A DNA stretch of 64,000 bases from Paenibacillus terrae (GTDB lineage Bacteria > Bacillota > Bacilli > Paenibacillales > Paenibacillaceae): positions 21,923 through 85,922 of the forward strand of contig NZ_JTHP01000020.1 in assembly GCF_000943545.1 (NCBI RefSeq). The letters are read 5' to 3'. The notes below the pieces were generated by a model, which worked only from the letters and a program-made list of their open reading frames with translations, searched no databases and had not been told where the DNA came from. Below, piece by piece: positions 63,117-64,000 of this stretch (the first letter of the stretch is position 1; each line of letters begins with the position of its first letter). The position numbers and the translations under genes were made by a program.

Positions 63117-63956
63117 ATGTCAAAAAGTCACAGCCAATACTTTACTACCAGTGAGCTCGCCAAAACTTGCGGAGTTACCAAACATACCCTGTTCCATTAT
63201 GATGATATTGGACTCTTAAAACCAGAATTCACAAACTCAAAAGGCTATCGTTATTACTCCATTCAGCAATGTTACACGCTTGATATTATTAATGTACTGA
63301 AGAAGGCGGGGAGTTCACTACAGGAAATCAAGGGATTTATTCAGAATCAGAACACGCCTCTACTCATAGAACTGTTCAAACAGAAACTGCATGACCTGGA
63401 AGTAGAACGGATTAGAATAAAACGGTTGCAAGGCCTTTTGAAAGGTGCCATTGAAATGACGGAGCAAGCTAACGGAGAGTTACACGATGGGCCGTCGATT
63501 GAGGAATGTGAAGAGGAATATTTCATTGCCACACCATTGGAACAGGGAGATGGTGATAAGGAGTTTGCTCACAAATTAAGCGAACATCGAGATTATTGCG
63601 AAAATCACTTTATTGATTACGAGTTTCCGATCTGGACGATTTTATGCAAGGATCGTTTTGAGTCAGGCGATTATTATACGGACTATATTGCCAATAAACT
63701 CAAGGCTCCGATTTTGGGGGAGAGAATGATCATTAAGCCCCAAGGGCTCTATGCAGTCATGAATCACAGAGGATCATATGAAACAATGTCAGAAACGTAT
63801 TCCATTATAAGAAAATATATAGAGAGTAATGGGAAGGCTGTATGCGGAAATGCGTACGCGGTGGAGTTGCTCAGCTATTTCGCAGAAAAAAATCCGGACG
63901 ACTATGTAATACGGATATCGGTTGAGGTTTGTAAAGGGAGAAAATTTCTTTTATAA
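63117..63956 (+). CDS. MerR-family regulator with effector-binding C-terminal domain (BmrR-like)
   Basis: A 279-residue regulator: MerR HTH at residues 8-75 (TTSELAKTCGVTKHTLFHYD, then IGLLKPEFTNSKGYRYY), a coiled-coil dimerisation helix at about 85-125, and a GyrI-like ligand-binding domain at about 130-275, the BmrR architecture for sensing drugs. GGAGGAAG precedes the ATG. It is divergent from the QacA-like pump with 134 bp between, so it probably activates that pump on ligand binding. A copy of the operator sequence overlaps its stop codon. Confidence 0.9.
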   Translation: MSKSHSQYFTTSELAKTCGVTKHTLFHYDDIGLLKPEFTNSKGYRYYSIQQCYTLDIINVLKKAGSSLQEIKGFIQNQNTPLLIELFKQKLHDLEVERIRIKRLQGLLKGAIEMTEQANGELHDGPSIEECEEEYFIATPLEQGDGDKEFAHKLSEHRDYCENHFIDYEFPIWTILCKDRFESGDYYTDYIANKLKAPILGERMIIKPQGLYAVMNHRGSYETMSETYSIIRKYIESNGKAVCGNAYAVELLSYFAEKNPDDYVIRISVEVCKGRKFLL

Positions 63957-63968
63957 GGTTACCCTTTA
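63952..63968. promoter_or_regulatory. Second copy of the MerR-type dyad after the regulator gene
   Basis: TATAAGGTTACCCTTTA matches 63034-63050 at 14 of 17 positions, including the core GGTTACC; it overlaps the regulator's stop codon. It may control a gene beyond the window. Confidence 0.45.
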
Positions 63969-64000
63969 AGATAGGATAGAAAATAACGCACTTTATGATG

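Overview
The window looks like chromosome from a spore-forming, low-to-mid GC Firmicute of the Paenibacillaceae, most likely Paenibacillus. This is inferred from AGGAGG ribosome sites, many TTG/GTG starts, the hemE-hemH-hemY cluster, YtpB/SqhC terpenoid enzymes, DUF3906, YugP, YkvI and a GlnR/TnrA-type box. No prophage, CRISPR array or intact transposase was seen. Most of it is ordinary housekeeping sequence in short operons separated by clear intrinsic terminators.

Layout. 1-6 kb: end of an RNA methyltransferase gene, an O-methyltransferase, an MFS pump and the coproporphyrin-type heme genes. 6-13 kb: CapA-like protein, glycerophosphodiesterase, FAH-family protein, DUF92/TetR pair, ABC-F ATPase. 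13-19 kb: aldo/keto reductase and LysR, M42 peptidase with LapA, PepF, small proteins. 19-28 kb: cold-shock protein, two MATE pumps, ytpB-pfk, DUF3906, DUF4015 protein, YitT. 28-35 kb: DEAD-box helicase with a long leader, DUF624 protein, a 6S-like RNA, DUF1499, Tpx, rhomboid, GltC-like LysR, YugP/MerR. 35-43 kb: ammonium transporter operon with GlnD-like nucleotidyltransferase and DnaQ-like exonuclease, TlpA-like protein, citramalate synthase, DNA polymerase IV. 43-58 kb: ferredoxin, L,D-transpeptidase, pyrD with a small alarmone synthetase, rRNA-modifying enzymes, GGDEF protein, glycosyltransferase, YkvI, DedA, Xpt and several unknowns. 58.4-61.2 kb: tRNA-Leu and a tRNA-flanked cassette. 61.4-64 kb: QacA-like pump with a divergent MerR-family regulator.

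The most unusual feature is at 58,496-61,222. The 3' three-quarters of tRNA-Leu(CAG) is repeated exactly (63 bp) 2,664 bp downstream. Between the copies lies essentially one complete gene, a squalene-hopene/tetraprenyl-beta-curcumene cyclase (SqhC type), with its own promoter-like sequence and terminator and no recombinase. The enzyme for the preceding step, YtpB, is 37 kb away in the same window beside a phosphofructokinase. Together they would give a complete C35 terpenoid (sporulene/baciterpenol-type) branch whose last step sits on what looks like a decayed or minimal tRNA-targeted element.

Other points of interest are two GlnR-like boxes flanking the amt promoter, the amt-GlnD-like-exonuclease operon, a signal-peptide-like in-frame extension on PepF, a 6S-like RNA, and a MerR-type 19-bp-spacer promoter whose operator recurs just after the regulator gene. 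Functional calls come from reading motifs and recalled family features; no database search was possible.
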